This document shows positions 48,631 through 57,699 of a DNA stretch of 64,000 nt, in pieces; positions within the stretch are counted from its first letter, which is position 1, and every line of letters starts with the position of its first letter. Origin of the DNA: Streptomyces rimosus subsp. rimosus (GTDB taxonomy: Bacteria; Actinomycetota; Actinomycetes; Streptomycetales; Streptomycetaceae); the NCBI RefSeq assembly GCF_000720725.1, contig NZ_JOCQ01000013.1, positions 62,001 through 126,000 on the forward strand, read 5' to 3'. Under the pieces are notes generated by a model that worked only from the letters and a program-made list of their open reading frames with translations, was not told the DNA's origin and searched no databases. Made by a program: the position numbers and the translations under genes.

Positions 48631-49335
48631 TCAGACGACCGCGCCGCCGCCCGGCAGGTCTTCCTCGTCCTCGTCGTCGTGCTTCATCCGGGCCACGAGC
48701 GTGGCGAAGCCGCCCAGGAAACCGCCGATGCCCAGCAGCGTGATCCACCACGTGACGGGCTGCTGCAACAGCACCATGAGCACCAGCAGCAGCGGCCCGC
48801 CGAGCACCGCGATCCAGGCGAACTTGGCCGTCACGTCGGCCTTGGGCAGCGGAGGCGGCTCGGGCGGTTCGAAGTGGCCCTCGTCCGTGCCGTCGAAGTC
48901 GTCGTCGGACGCTTCCTTCGCCGACCAGTCGCGCGGCCCGACGCCGGGTGCGAAGACCACGAAGCTGCCGACGGAGTCGCCGCCGGGCCGCCCCGGCGCG
49001 CCGGGGGACGGCTCGCTGCGCGGCCGTTCCTCGACCGTCAGCCCGCTGTCGTCCCCGTCCGCACGCCCCGGGCCCGCCTTCTCGGGCGGCTTTCCGCCGG
49101 CCGGCGCCGCGCCGTCCGGGCGGTCCTCGTTCGTACGGCCGCGGTCCGCGCGGTCCGTGCCCGGACCGGCGGTGCGGTCGCCGGACGGGCCGTCGGCGCT
49201 GCCGCGGTCCGTGCTGGAGACCGGCCCGTCCTCGTCGGGGAAGGCGGGCGCCTCGCCGTACCCGGCCACTATCTCGGCCCAGGCGGCTTCCTCGTCCAGC
49301 GGATCGCGGGGGTCGCGGGGGCTACGCTCCACCAC
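48631..49335 (-). CDS. acidic membrane protein of unknown function
   Basis: A 234-residue protein. Residues 1-155 are disordered, rich in Asp, Gly, Pro and Arg; about 165-215 form two membrane helices (FAWIAVLGGPLLLVLMVLL; WWITLLGIGGFLGGFATLVA). An acidic tail follows (HDDEDEEDLPGG). The start of the protein, RDPRDPLDEEAAWAEIVAGY, is a conserved-looking patch. GTG 49335 is chosen for its GAGGAG. It overlaps the 3' end of the hydrolase gene by 14 bases. No domain is recognised. Confidence 0.75.
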   Translation of the reverse strand: MVERSPRDPRDPLDEEAAWAEIVAGYGEAPAFPDEDGPVSSTDRGSADGPSGDRTAGPGTDRADRGRTNEDRPDGAAPAGGKPPEKAGPGRADGDDSGLTVEERPRSEPSPGAPGRPGGDSVGSFVVFAPGVGPRDWSAKEASDDDFDGTDEGHFEPPEPPPLPKADVTAKFAWIAVLGGPLLLVLMVLLQQPVTWWITLLGIGGFLGGFATLVARMKHDDEDEEDLPGGGAVV

Positions 49336-50119
49336 TGGCGGCCGTCTCCTCACTCTCCACGCCCCCGCGCACGCTCGGCGCCAGACGGGCGATGAAGTCG
49401 TAGGTCTCCTGGCAGATCCGCTCGGCGTCGTGGTCGAGCGTGGCGACGTGGTAGCTGCGCTCCAGCAGCGTCTGCCGTACGTCCGTGGAGGACACCCGGC
49501 TCAGGATGCGCTCGGAGTCGGCGGGCGGTACGACGTGGTCCTGCGGGCTGGTCAGCACCAGCAACGGCTGGGTGACCCGGGGCAGTTCGGCGTCGACGAC
49601 CCGGAAGAAGCGGCGCAGCGAGTGCGCGGCGTGCAGCGGCACCCGGGTGTAGCCCAGCTCGTGGGCGCCGGGCTTGGCGATGTCGTCGGCCACGCCCTTG
49701 GTCGTACGCACCACGTGCCGCAGCACCGGCAGCAGCGGGGCCGCCGCGTCGTGCACCTTGTTGCCCGGGTTGACCAGGACCAGGCCGCTGACGGCGGGGC
49801 CGTGCTGGGCGGCCAGCCGCAGCGCCAGCGCGCCGCCCATCGACAGGCCGCACACGAAGACCCGCTCGCACCGCCCGGTCAGTGCCCGCAGCTCGCGGTC
49901 GACCTCGGCGTACCAGTCCTGCCAGGTCGTGAGCTGCATGTCCTGCCAGCGGGTGCCGTGCCCCGGCAGCAGCGGCAGCGAGACCGTCAGGCCGCGGTCG
50001 GCCAGGTACTCGGCCCAGGGGCGCACGGACTGCGGGGAGCCGGTGAATCCGTGGCAGACGAGGACGCCGGTCGGGCCGCCGTCGCGGCGGAACGGCTCGG
50101 CTCCGGGAAGCAGCGGCAC
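49322..50119 (-). CDS. alpha/beta hydrolase, carboxylesterase/monoacylglycerol lipase-like
   Basis: A 265-residue serine hydrolase. Oxyanion loop VLVCHGFTGSPQSVRPW, nucleophile elbow FVCGLSMGGALAL, acid residue in LTSPQDHVVPP and catalytic His in SYHVATLDHDAE complete the triad. It resembles Est30-type carboxylesterases. GTG 50119 has GGAG seven bases before it and gives the usual short N-terminus. The PlsC acyltransferase gene lies on the opposite strand upstream, so lipid metabolism is plausible. Confidence 0.92.
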   Translation of the reverse strand: MPLLPGAEPFRRDGGPTGVLVCHGFTGSPQSVRPWAEYLADRGLTVSLPLLPGHGTRWQDMQLTTWQDWYAEVDRELRALTGRCERVFVCGLSMGGALALRLAAQHGPAVSGLVLVNPGNKVHDAAAPLLPVLRHVVRTTKGVADDIAKPGAHELGYTRVPLHAAHSLRRFFRVVDAELPRVTQPLLVLTSPQDHVVPPADSERILSRVSSTDVRQTLLERSYHVATLDHDAERICQETYDFIARLAPSVRGGVESEETAASGGA

Positions 50120-50355
50120 CGGGGGTCTCCGATCGGTGAGGGGCCGGGCGGCAACGGGTTGCACGGGTTACTGGAAGCGTACGCGGAGCGGCGCCGGGCG
50201 GATAGGTCCAAAGGCACCCCGTGCCCCGCCTGCCGCCGGTACGCCCCGGCCCGTACCCGGCGGGGCCGCGTTCGCCGCAGGCGGAGCGGACCTTCGAGGA
50301 GAGGGGGGCGTCGGGGCAGGTTAAGGTCTTTGCGTCGGACACAGGAGGCAGTGGG

Positions 50356-51141
50356 TTGATCTACGGCGCAATGAAGTTTTCCATCGGCGGATCGCTGAAG
50401 CTGGCTTTCCGTCCCTGGGTGGAGGGCCTGGAGAACATCCCCGCGACGGGACCCGCGATCCTGGCGAGCAACCATCTGTCCTTCTCGGACTCCTTCTTCC
50501 TGCCCGCGGTGCTCGACCGCAAGGTGACCTTCATCGCCAAGGCCGAGTACTTCACCTCGCCGGGCGTCAAGGGCAAGCTGACCGCCGCCTTCTTCAAGGG
50601 GGTCGGCCAGCTGCCGGTGGACCGCTCGGGCGCGCGCGGGGCGGGCGAGGCGGCGATCAAGAGCGGCATCGAGGTGCTGGAGCGCGGTGAGCTGTTCGGC
50701 ATCTACCCGGAGGGCACCCGCTCGCCGGACGGCCGCCTCTACCGCGGCAAGCCGGGCGGCCTGGCCCGGGTGGCGCTGGCCACCGGCGCCCCGGTCATCC
50801 CCGTCGCGATGATCGACACGGAGAAGGTGCAGCCGCCCGGCAAGGTGATGCCGAAGATGATCCGGCCGGGCATCCGCATCGGCAAGCCGCTGGACTTCAG
50901 CCGCTACCACGGCATGGAGGGGGACCGCTTCATCCTGCGCTCGGTGACCGACGAGGTCATGTACGAGATCATGAAGCTGTCGGGCCAGGAGTACGTGGAC
51001 ATCTACGCGACCGCCGCGAAGCGGCAGATCGCGGAGGCGGCCAAGAAGAAGGCCGAGGCCGAAAAGGCCGAGAAGGCCGAGGCCGGGAAGACGGCCAAGA
51101 CCGGCAAGGGGCAGCAGGGCCGGACCGGATCCGGGGCGTAG
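50356..51141 (+). CDS. 1-acyl-sn-glycerol-3-phosphate acyltransferase (PlsC family)
   Basis: A 261-residue acyltransferase. The HX4D motif is NHLSFSD (about residue 37), followed by LPVDRSGARGAGE and the substrate motif YPEGTRSPDGRLYRGKPGG, then IPVAMIDT. It makes phosphatidic acid or related acyl lipids at the membrane. The C-terminal 45 residues are Lys/Glu/Ala repeats (KKKAEAEKAEKAEAGK), a charged tail. The start is TTG 50356, with AGGAGG at ideal spacing; ATG 50371 is the alternative. It is followed after 29 bases by macS. Confidence 0.93.
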   Translation: MIYGAMKFSIGGSLKLAFRPWVEGLENIPATGPAILASNHLSFSDSFFLPAVLDRKVTFIAKAEYFTSPGVKGKLTAAFFKGVGQLPVDRSGARGAGEAAIKSGIEVLERGELFGIYPEGTRSPDGRLYRGKPGGLARVALATGAPVIPVAMIDTEKVQPPGKVMPKMIRPGIRIGKPLDFSRYHGMEGDRFILRSVTDEVMYEIMKLSGQEYVDIYATAAKRQIAEAAKKKAEAEKAEKAEAGKTAKTGKGQQGRTGSGA

Positions 51142-51170
51142 TCGCGCCCCGGCACAGGGGTGGGGGCGAG

Positions 51171-52487
51171 ATGGCAGAGGCAGAGATACGGTCCGCGGCC
51201 GTGGAGGCGGCGGACCGGGGCGCCGGGCGGCCGCGGCGGCCGGTCCGGATGTCCGTGGAGCTTCCGCTGTGGCGGGCGCTGACCGGTTACCGGGTCATGA
51301 CCCTGGTCTACGTCCTGGTCCTGTTCGCGTTCTCGTACAACAAGTACGCGCACCCGCCCGTCGCCGCCGCCTACATGACGGCGCTGACCGTGTGGATGGC
51401 CTTCACCTGGCGCCGTACGACCTCGGCGGAGCGCTGCACCCGCGCCTTCCTCATCGGCGATCTGTCGTTCGCGCTGGGCGGCATCCTGCTCACCCTCGTG
51501 GCGGACAGCCATGAGCGGATCATGGACGGCGCGGCGACCCTGCCCTCCATCTGGACGGCGGGCGCGGTGCTCGGCTTCGCGATCAAGGGCGGCTGGCGGT
51601 GGGCCGCGGTGGCCTCCGCGCTGGTCGCCGTGGTCAACCTGGTCGAGCGCCAGGAGCTCGCCCGCGACACCATCCACAACGTGGTGCTGGTGTGGGTGGC
51701 CAGCGTCGCCATCGGTTACGTGGTCGAGGTGGCCCGCGCCAGTGAGCGCACACTCGCCCGCGCGCTCCAGATCGAGGCCGCCACCCGCGAGCGGGAGCGG
51801 CTGGCCCGCGACATCCACGACAGCGTCCTGCAGGTCCTGGCCATGGTGCAGCGGCGTGGCACCGCGATCGGCGGCGAGGCGGCCGAGCTGGGCCGGATGG
51901 CGGGCGAGCAGGAGGTCGCGCTGCGCACGCTGGTCTCCAGCGGGCTGGTACCGCCGCCGCGTACGGCCGTCCCGGGGGCCGCGGACGACGCGGTCCGCAC
52001 CCCGCAGGAGGCACTGGCCGCGCCGGTGCCGTGCGCCGAGGACGGCCCGGACGCCGGGCCCTGCGACGTACGGGCCCTGCTGGCGCCGCACGCCGGCGCG
52101 CGCGTCACGTTCTCCGAGCCCGGCGCGCCCGTCGTGCTCCCGGCCGCCGCCGCGGCGGAGCTGGCCGCCGCTGTCAGTGCCGCGTTGGACAATGTGCGGG
52201 TGCACGCGGGTGCCGGGGCACAGGCGTGGATCCTGGTGGAGGACGAGCCGGACGAGGTGATCGTGACGGTGCGCGACGACGGCCCGGGCATCCCCGAGGG
52301 GCGGCTCGCGGACGCCGAGCGCGAGGGCCGCCTCGGGGTCGCCCTGTCGATCCGCGGCCGGCTGCGCGACCTGGGCGGCAGCGCCGACTGGATCTCGGTC
52401 TCCGGCCAGGGCACGGAAGTGGAGTTGAAGGTCCCCAAGGGCGGCGCGGTGCCCGGGGGCGGGAAGCGGGGGAGGAGCACGGCATGA
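51171..52487 (+). CDS. macS: sensor histidine kinase MacS
   Basis: A 438-residue histidine kinase with a PspC-less MacS-type N-terminus: four or five membrane helices (VMTLVYVLVLFAFSYNKYA; FLIGDLSFALGGILLTLVA) and a short linker. The HisKA_3 region has RERERLARDIHDSVLQVLAM with the phosphoacceptor His; the ATPase has AALDNVRVHAGAGAQAW, VRDDGPGIPEGR and GRLGVALSIRGRLRDLGG. With MacR it forms the MacRS system that in S. coelicolor controls morphogenesis and surface lipoproteins (literature). ATG 51171 after GGGGGCGAG; stop overlaps macR. Confidence 0.92.
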   Translation: MAEAEIRSAAVEAADRGAGRPRRPVRMSVELPLWRALTGYRVMTLVYVLVLFAFSYNKYAHPPVAAAYMTALTVWMAFTWRRTTSAERCTRAFLIGDLSFALGGILLTLVADSHERIMDGAATLPSIWTAGAVLGFAIKGGWRWAAVASALVAVVNLVERQELARDTIHNVVLVWVASVAIGYVVEVARASERTLARALQIEAATRERERLARDIHDSVLQVLAMVQRRGTAIGGEAAELGRMAGEQEVALRTLVSSGLVPPPRTAVPGAADDAVRTPQEALAAPVPCAEDGPDAGPCDVRALLAPHAGARVTFSEPGAPVVLPAAAAAELAAAVSAALDNVRVHAGAGAQAWILVEDEPDEVIVTVRDDGPGIPEGRLADAEREGRLGVALSIRGRLRDLGGSADWISVSGQGTEVELKVPKGGAVPGGGKRGRSTA

Positions 52488-53155
52488 GCGAGGCGCGCGG
52501 CGTGAAGGTGATGGTGGTCGACGACCACCCGATGTGGCGGGACGCGGTCGCCCGCGACCTGGCCGAGGCCGGGTTCGAGGTGGTGGCCACGGCCGGGGAC
52601 GGGCCGCAGGCGGTGCGCCGGGCGCAGGCCGCCGCGCCCGACGTCCTGGTGCTGGACCTGAACCTGCCGGGCCTGCCCGGCGTGGAGGTCTGCCGGCAGC
52701 TGGTGGGCGCCGGCCCGGCGCCGCGGGTGCTGGTGCTGTCCGCCAGCGGCGAGCACGCCGATGTGCTGGAGGCCGTCAAGTCCGGCGCGACGGGCTATCT
52801 GCTCAAGTCGGCCAGCACGGAGGAGCTGGTGGACGCGGTGCACCGGACGGCGGCCGGCGACCCGGTGTTCACGCCGGGCCTGGCAGGGCTGGTCCTGGGG
52901 GAGTACCGCCGGCTGGCGACCGAGCCGGCCCCGGCCGCCGAGGACGAGCCGGGCGCGCCGCGGCTGACCGAGCGGGAGACCGAGGTGCTGCGCCTGGTCG
53001 CCAAGGGCCTGTCGTACAAGCAGATCGCCGAGCGGCTGGTCATCTCGCACCGCACGGTCCAGAACCACGTGCAGAACACCCTGGGCAAGCTCCAGCTGCA
53101 CAACCGCGTCGAGCTGGTGCGGTACGCGATAGAACGCGGCCTGGACGAGTCGTGA
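52484..53155 (+). CDS. macR: response regulator MacR
   Basis: A 223-residue NarL-type regulator. Receiver: VMVVDDHPMWRDAV, phosphoacceptor in VLVLDLNLPGLPG (Asp about 54), VLVLSASGEH, GYLLKSAS. LuxR-type helix-turn-helix: LTERETEVLRLVAKGLSYKQ and SHRTVQNHVQNTLGKL. ATG 52484 overlaps the macS stop (ATGA). The MacR box known from S. coelicolor (TGAGTAC-type dyad) is not seen in this window. Confidence 0.94.
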   Translation: MSEARGVKVMVVDDHPMWRDAVARDLAEAGFEVVATAGDGPQAVRRAQAAAPDVLVLDLNLPGLPGVEVCRQLVGAGPAPRVLVLSASGEHADVLEAVKSGATGYLLKSASTEELVDAVHRTAAGDPVFTPGLAGLVLGEYRRLATEPAPAAEDEPGAPRLTERETEVLRLVAKGLSYKQIAERLVISHRTVQNHVQNTLGKLQLHNRVELVRYAIERGLDES

Positions 53156-53397
53156 CCCCGCGCCGCGGGGGGCGTGACGCCGCCCGCGCGGCGCGCGGGA
53201 CACCGTACGCGCCCTGCGCCATCCGCTCGTACGAGTGAACGCTTCGCGCCAACTCCCCGGCATTTCCGGGGAATTCGCCTTCCGCCCCATCCCTGGGTGA
53301 CGTGCCCCGCCATTAGCGTGACCGGCGTCGGCACAGCACGGCCGCGCGCGGCCACCGGCGGGTGCGCGGCCCCTCACGGGATGAAGGTGAAGAAGCG

Positions 53398-54426
53398 ATG
53401 CGGGTCGGAGTACTGACCGGCGGCGGTGACTGCCCCGGTCTCAACGCGGTCATCCGGGGCGTGGTGCGCAAGGGCGTCCAGGAGTACGGCTACGGCTTCG
53501 TCGGCTTCCGGGACGGCTGGCGCGGTCCGCTGGAGGGCGACGCGGTACCGCTCGACATCCCCGCCGTACGCGGCATCCTGCCGCGCGGCGGCACGGTCCT
53601 CGGCTCCTCGCGGACCAACCCCCTCAAGCACGAGGACGGTGTCCGCCGGATCAAGGACACCCTGGCCAAGGAGGAGGTCGAGGCGCTGATCACGATCGGC
53701 GGCGAGGACACCCTCGGCGTCGCGGCGCGGCTCTCCGGCGAGTACGGCGTGCCCTGCGTCGGTGTCCCCAAGACCATCGACAACGACCTGTCCGCCACCG
53801 ACTACACCTTCGGCTTCGACACCGCCGTCGGCGTCGCCACCGAGGCCATCGACCGGCTGCACACCACCGCCGAGTCGCACATGCGCGTCCTGGTGGTCGA
53901 GGTGATGGGCCGGCACGCGGGCTGGATCGCGCTGCACTCCGGGCTGGCCGGCGGCGCCAACGTCATCCTCATCCCCGAGCAGCGCTTCGACGTGGAGCAG
54001 GTCTGCGGCTGGATCGAGTCCCGCTTCAAGGTCCGCTACGCGCCGATCGTGGTGGTCGCCGAGGGCGCCATGCCCAAGGACGGCGACCTGGTCCTCAAGC
54101 ACGGCACCAAGGACTCCTTCGGTCATGTGCGCCTGACCGGCGTGGGCGAGTGGCTGGCCAAGGAGATCGAGGAGCGTACGGGCAAGGAGGCCCGTACGAC
54201 GGTGCTCGGCCACACCCAGCGCGGCGGCACGCCCAGCGCCTTCGACCGCTGGCTGGCCACCCGCTTCGGCCTGCACGCGATCGACGCGGTGCGCGACGGC
54301 GACTTCGGGAAGATGGTGGCGCTGCGCGGCACCGACATCGTGCGGGTGCCGCTGGCGGAGGCCACCGCGAAGCTCAAGACCGTCGACCCGAGGCTGTACG
54401 CGGAGGCCGGGGTCTTCTTCGGCTGA
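53398..54426 (+). CDS. pfkA: 6-phosphofructokinase (group III PFK)
   Basis: A 342-residue PFK. MRVGVLTGGGDCPGLNA, TIGGEDTLGVAARL, VPKTIDNDLSATDYTFGFD, MGRHAGWIALHSGLAGGAN and LGHTQRGGTPSAFDR give the sugar-phosphate and catalytic TIDND sites. At the two positions that discriminate donors, this protein has Asp (GGED, Gly104 in E. coli) and Lys (PKTIDND, Gly124), the combination described for pyrophosphate-using enzymes, though actinobacterial members vary. ATG 53398 gives the standard N-terminus. Confidence 0.95.
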   Translation: MRVGVLTGGGDCPGLNAVIRGVVRKGVQEYGYGFVGFRDGWRGPLEGDAVPLDIPAVRGILPRGGTVLGSSRTNPLKHEDGVRRIKDTLAKEEVEALITIGGEDTLGVAARLSGEYGVPCVGVPKTIDNDLSATDYTFGFDTAVGVATEAIDRLHTTAESHMRVLVVEVMGRHAGWIALHSGLAGGANVILIPEQRFDVEQVCGWIESRFKVRYAPIVVVAEGAMPKDGDLVLKHGTKDSFGHVRLTGVGEWLAKEIEERTGKEARTTVLGHTQRGGTPSAFDRWLATRFGLHAIDAVRDGDFGKMVALRGTDIVRVPLAEATAKLKTVDPRLYAEAGVFFG

Positions 54427-54628
54427 GCCGCCCGCCCGCCGGTACGGCGCGCCCGGCCGTGGCGACGGACGCGTGACGCCGGATGTCGCCGCGCCCGGCA
54501 CGCGGACGGCCCGGCCGCGCCCGGCGCCGTATATTCGGCCGTGTCACCGCATATGCCCAAAATGCCGAAGAAGTCGGAGAAGGGGCACCGGTGACCGGAC
54601 CGAGTGACCGGCAACGTCGGGAGACACC

Positions 54629-55645
54629 GTGGAGATCATCGCATTCGGCGTGCAGGCGGACGAGCGGCCGCTGCTGGTGAAGGCCTTCGCCGGCCGCCAC
54701 CAGGTCCGCTGTCTCGACGTCTTCCTCAACCGCGACACCGCCCCCATCGCCGCGGGCTACGAGGTCGTCAGCGTCAGCGTCAACGCGGACCTGTGCGCCG
54801 AGGTGATCCAGGAGCTGTCCGCCGGCGGCACGAAGATGATCGCCCAGCGCTCCACCGGCTACAACAACATCGATCTGGAGGCCGCGGCCGACCTCGGCGT
54901 GACCGTCGGCCGGGTCTCCTCCTACTCGCCGTACTCGGTCGCGGAGTTCGCCTGGGGCCTGGCCATGGCCGTCAACCGCCGGATCGTGCGGGCCGCCAAC
55001 CGCACCCGCAACTTCGACTTCCGGCTGGACGGGCTGCTCGGCCGCGATCTGCACGGCCGTACCGCGGGCGTGCTCGGCACCGGCAAGATCGGCGAGGCGT
55101 TCACCCGTATCGCGCACGGCTTCGGGATGAACCTGCTGGGCTGGGACGTCGCCGAGAACCCGCACTGCACCGCGCTGGGCATGAAATACGTCGGCCTGGA
55201 CCGGCTGTTCGCCGAGTCGGACCTGATCAGCCTGCATGTGCCGCTGATGGAGTCGACCCGGCACCTGATCGACGGCGCCGCGCTGGCCGCCATGAAGGAC
55301 GACGCGATCCTGGTCAACTCCAGCCGCGGCGGCCTGGTGGACACCGCGGCGCTGGTGGAGACCCTCAAGGCGGGCCGGCTCGCCGGTGTCGGCCTGGACG
55401 TCTACGAGGAGGAGGCCGGGCTCTTCTTCTTCGACAAGTCCCTGGAGGTCATCCACGACGACACCCTCGCCCGCCTGATGACCTTCGGGAACGTGCTGGT
55501 CACCTCGCACCAGGCGTACTTCACCGAGGACGCGGTCGGCCAGATCATCGACGCCACCGCACGCAACGTCGAGGACTACCTGGCCGGCCGCACCAACGAG
55601 AACACCCTCGTCACACCAGGACAGCGGCCAGCAACTGCGCGGTGA
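54629..55645 (+). CDS. D-2-hydroxyacid dehydrogenase (D-lactate dehydrogenase-like)
   Basis: A 338-residue NAD-dependent dehydrogenase. QRSTGYNNIDLEAA, SPYSVAEFAWGLAMAVNR, the Rossmann motif GVLGTGKIGEAFTRI, and catalytic Arg/Glu/His region NSSRGGLVDTAALVE, GLDVYEEEAGLFF, VTSHQAYFTEDAV match D-lactate dehydrogenases (LdhA type). It would interconvert pyruvate and D-lactate. GTG 54629. The end overlaps the opposite trpEG gene by 35 bases. Confidence 0.93.
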   Translation: MEIIAFGVQADERPLLVKAFAGRHQVRCLDVFLNRDTAPIAAGYEVVSVSVNADLCAEVIQELSAGGTKMIAQRSTGYNNIDLEAAADLGVTVGRVSSYSPYSVAEFAWGLAMAVNRRIVRAANRTRNFDFRLDGLLGRDLHGRTAGVLGTGKIGEAFTRIAHGFGMNLLGWDVAENPHCTALGMKYVGLDRLFAESDLISLHVPLMESTRHLIDGAALAAMKDDAILVNSSRGGLVDTAALVETLKAGRLAGVGLDVYEEEAGLFFFDKSLEVIHDDTLARLMTFGNVLVTSHQAYFTEDAVGQIIDATARNVEDYLAGRTNENTLVTPGQRPATAR

Positions 55646-57536
55646 TCCCCGCGCCGTCCAGGGTCAGCACCGACTCCGGGTGGAACTGCACCCCCGCGAA
55701 GCCGGGGCCGCGCAGCGCGTGGACCTCGCCGGTCGCCGCGTCCCGGCTCAGCTCGACGCGGTGCATGGCCAGTTCCGCCACCGCCGGCTCGTCGCAGCGG
55801 GCCGTGAAGGTGTTGTAGAAGCCGACCGTCTCGGGGCGGCCGAAGAAGTCGATGCGCTCCTGCGCGCCCTGGAACGGCACCTCCTTGCGCACGATCTCCA
55901 GGCCCAGCTCGGCGGCGATCAGCTCATGGCCGAGGCAGACCCCGAGCAGGCCGTGCCGGTGGCCGCGGACCAGCTCCGCCGCCAGCGCGCGCAGCAGGCG
56001 CATCTTCGGGTCGGCGGTGTCCGACGGGTCGCCGGGGCCGGGGCCGAGCACGATCGGCCCCTCGTGGGCCCGCGCCGCCTCGCGCAGCCCCGGCTCGTCG
56101 TACCGGCGCACGGTCACCGTCAGCCCGGAGGTGCGCAGCAGGTGCGCCAGCATCGCGGTGAAGGTGTCCTCCGCGTCGATCACCAGCGCGTGGCCGGACA
56201 GCGCGGCGGTCGGCGCGCTGCTCTGCATCCGCAGCCAGAAGGGGGCGAGGTCCGCGCGCCGGGCGTCCAGGGCGGCGCGCACCCGCGGGTCGTCGGCGAG
56301 CCGGGGCCGTGCGGCGGTGTCCTCGGTACGGTCCCGCGCGGGGCGCACGCCGAGCGCCGTGAGCACCCCGGCGGCCTTGGCGTGGGTCTCGGCGACCTCG
56401 CCGCGCGGGTCGGAGGCCCGTACGAGCGTGGCGCCGACCGGGACCCGCAGCCCGCCGTCCGCGTCGATGTCGGCCGTACGGATCAGGATCGGCGAGTCCA
56501 GCGTCTGCGCGCCGCCCGCGTCCCGGCCGATCAGCGCCAGCGCCCCGGCGTAGTAGCCCCGGCCGCCCACCTCGTGTCGTTCGATCACCCGGCAGGCGTT
56601 CTGCACCGGCGAGCCGACCACGGTGGCCGCGAACATCGTCTCCTTCAGCACCTCCCGCACATCCAGCGAGGAGCGGCCGCGCAGCTCGTACTCGGTGTGC
56701 GCGAGGTGCGCCATCTCCTTGAGCCGCGGCCCGACCACCACACCGCCCTTGTCGCCGACGGTGCACATCATCTTCAGCTCCTCGTCGACGACCATGGACA
56801 GCTCCTCCACCTCCTTGCGGTCGCCCAGGAACTCCAGCAGGTGCTCGGCGCTCGGGCCTCCGTCCGGGTAGCGGTAGGTGCCGCTGATCGGGTTCATCAC
56901 GACCGTCCCGCCGGACATCCGCACATGCACCTCGGGGCTGGCGCCGACCAGCGTGCGCAGGCCCGGCCGGTGGACGACGTACGTCCAGTACGCGCCGCGC
57001 TCACCGGCCAGCAGCCGCCGGAACAGGGCCAGCGCGTCGGCCGTGCCGAAGCCCGGGATCTCCCCCTGGAAGGTGCGCCGGATGACGAAGTTGGCGCCCT
57101 CCCCGGTGCCGATCTCGTCCTTCAGGACCCGCTCGACGATCCCGGCGTACGCGTCGTCGCAGACGTCGAAGGCGCCGTCCTCGACCCGCACCTCGTGCAT
57201 GGGCAGCTGCGCCAGCACCTCGTCCAGCGGCAGCTCGTACGCCTCGTCCGGGCGCAGCACGGCCAGCGGCGTGCCGTCGTCGCGGACGTCGAAGCCGCGC
57301 TCGCGGATCTGCCGGAACGGTACTAGTGCCAGCGCGTCGGCGGCCGCCGTGCCGCCCTCCGGCACGCCTTCCCCGAGCGGGATGTCGGCCAGCCGTGGCA
57401 CCTCGGTCACCTCACCGATCAGCACCTCGACGGTGTCGGCGGCGGGCCGGCCGGGCGTGCGGCGGCGCAGCAGGGCGAACGGCGGGCAGCCGGGGGACAG
57501 CAGACGCCGCAGGACGTCATGGGTGGAGCGAGGCAT
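55611..57536 (-). CDS. trpE: anthranilate synthase, fused TrpE-TrpG
   Basis: A 641-residue fusion. Residues about 1-420 are the chorismate-binding component: FVIRRTFQGEIPGFG, LVGASPEVHVRMSGG, MNPISGTYRYPDGG, VDEELKMMCTVGDKGG. About 440-641 are a class I glutamine amidotransferase: VLGPGPGDPSD, GLLGVCLGHE (Cys about 534), GVQFHPES (His about 619). It converts chorismate and glutamine to anthranilate. PhzE has the same layout, but the Trp-Trp-Trp leader upstream argues for tryptophan synthesis. ATG 57536 after GGAAGGAACC. Fused TrpEG enzymes with attenuation are known in Streptomyces venezuelae. Confidence 0.95.
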   Translation of the reverse strand: MPRSTHDVLRRLLSPGCPPFALLRRRTPGRPAADTVEVLIGEVTEVPRLADIPLGEGVPEGGTAAADALALVPFRQIRERGFDVRDDGTPLAVLRPDEAYELPLDEVLAQLPMHEVRVEDGAFDVCDDAYAGIVERVLKDEIGTGEGANFVIRRTFQGEIPGFGTADALALFRRLLAGERGAYWTYVVHRPGLRTLVGASPEVHVRMSGGTVVMNPISGTYRYPDGGPSAEHLLEFLGDRKEVEELSMVVDEELKMMCTVGDKGGVVVGPRLKEMAHLAHTEYELRGRSSLDVREVLKETMFAATVVGSPVQNACRVIERHEVGGRGYYAGALALIGRDAGGAQTLDSPILIRTADIDADGGLRVPVGATLVRASDPRGEVAETHAKAAGVLTALGVRPARDRTEDTAARPRLADDPRVRAALDARRADLAPFWLRMQSSAPTAALSGHALVIDAEDTFTAMLAHLLRTSGLTVTVRRYDEPGLREAARAHEGPIVLGPGPGDPSDTADPKMRLLRALAAELVRGHRHGLLGVCLGHELIAAELGLEIVRKEVPFQGAQERIDFFGRPETVGFYNTFTARCDEPAVAELAMHRVELSRDAATGEVHALRGPGFAGVQFHPESVLTLDGAGITAQLLAAVLV

Positions 57537-57581
57537 GTCGGCGGTTCCTTCCAGGAGGGAGGGAACGGCCCGGACAAGCAG

Positions 57582-57606
57582 GAAGGCCGCCCCTCGGGCG
57601 GCCTTC
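57582..57606 (-). terminator. attenuator of trpEG
   Basis: Perfect 11-base stem GAAGGCCGCCC / GGGCGGCCTTC with a three-base loop, between the leader peptide and trpEG. Ribosome stalling on the three Trp codons would prevent it forming. Confidence 0.88.
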
Positions 57607-57629
57607 GCGATGTCGGTGGGTACGCGCGA

Positions 57630-57689
57630 TCAGTGGGCCGCCGGATGAGCGGTCCACCACCAGGCCTGGGTTGCCGGATGCGCGTACAT
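57630..57689 (-). CDS. trpL: tryptophan leader peptide
   Basis: A 19-residue peptide starting MYAHPATQA, then WWW (TGG codons at 57660-57662, 57657-57659 and 57654-57656), ending TAHPAAH. It is located 93 bases before trpEG with a terminator hairpin between. This is classical transcription attenuation. A TAGGGT -10 (57697-57702) lies seven bases before the ATG, so the transcript is probably leaderless, and its TAG doubles as the stop codon of the upstream hydrolase gene. Confidence 0.92.
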   Translation of the reverse strand: MYAHPATQAWWWTAHPAAH

Positions 57690-57699
57690 GCGGGTCACC

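Noticed and set aside
53156..53397. A MacR box upstream of pfkA, which follows macR
   Set aside because: No TGAGTAC..GTACTCA-type dyad is present; TCGTACGAGTGAAC is only a partial resemblance.
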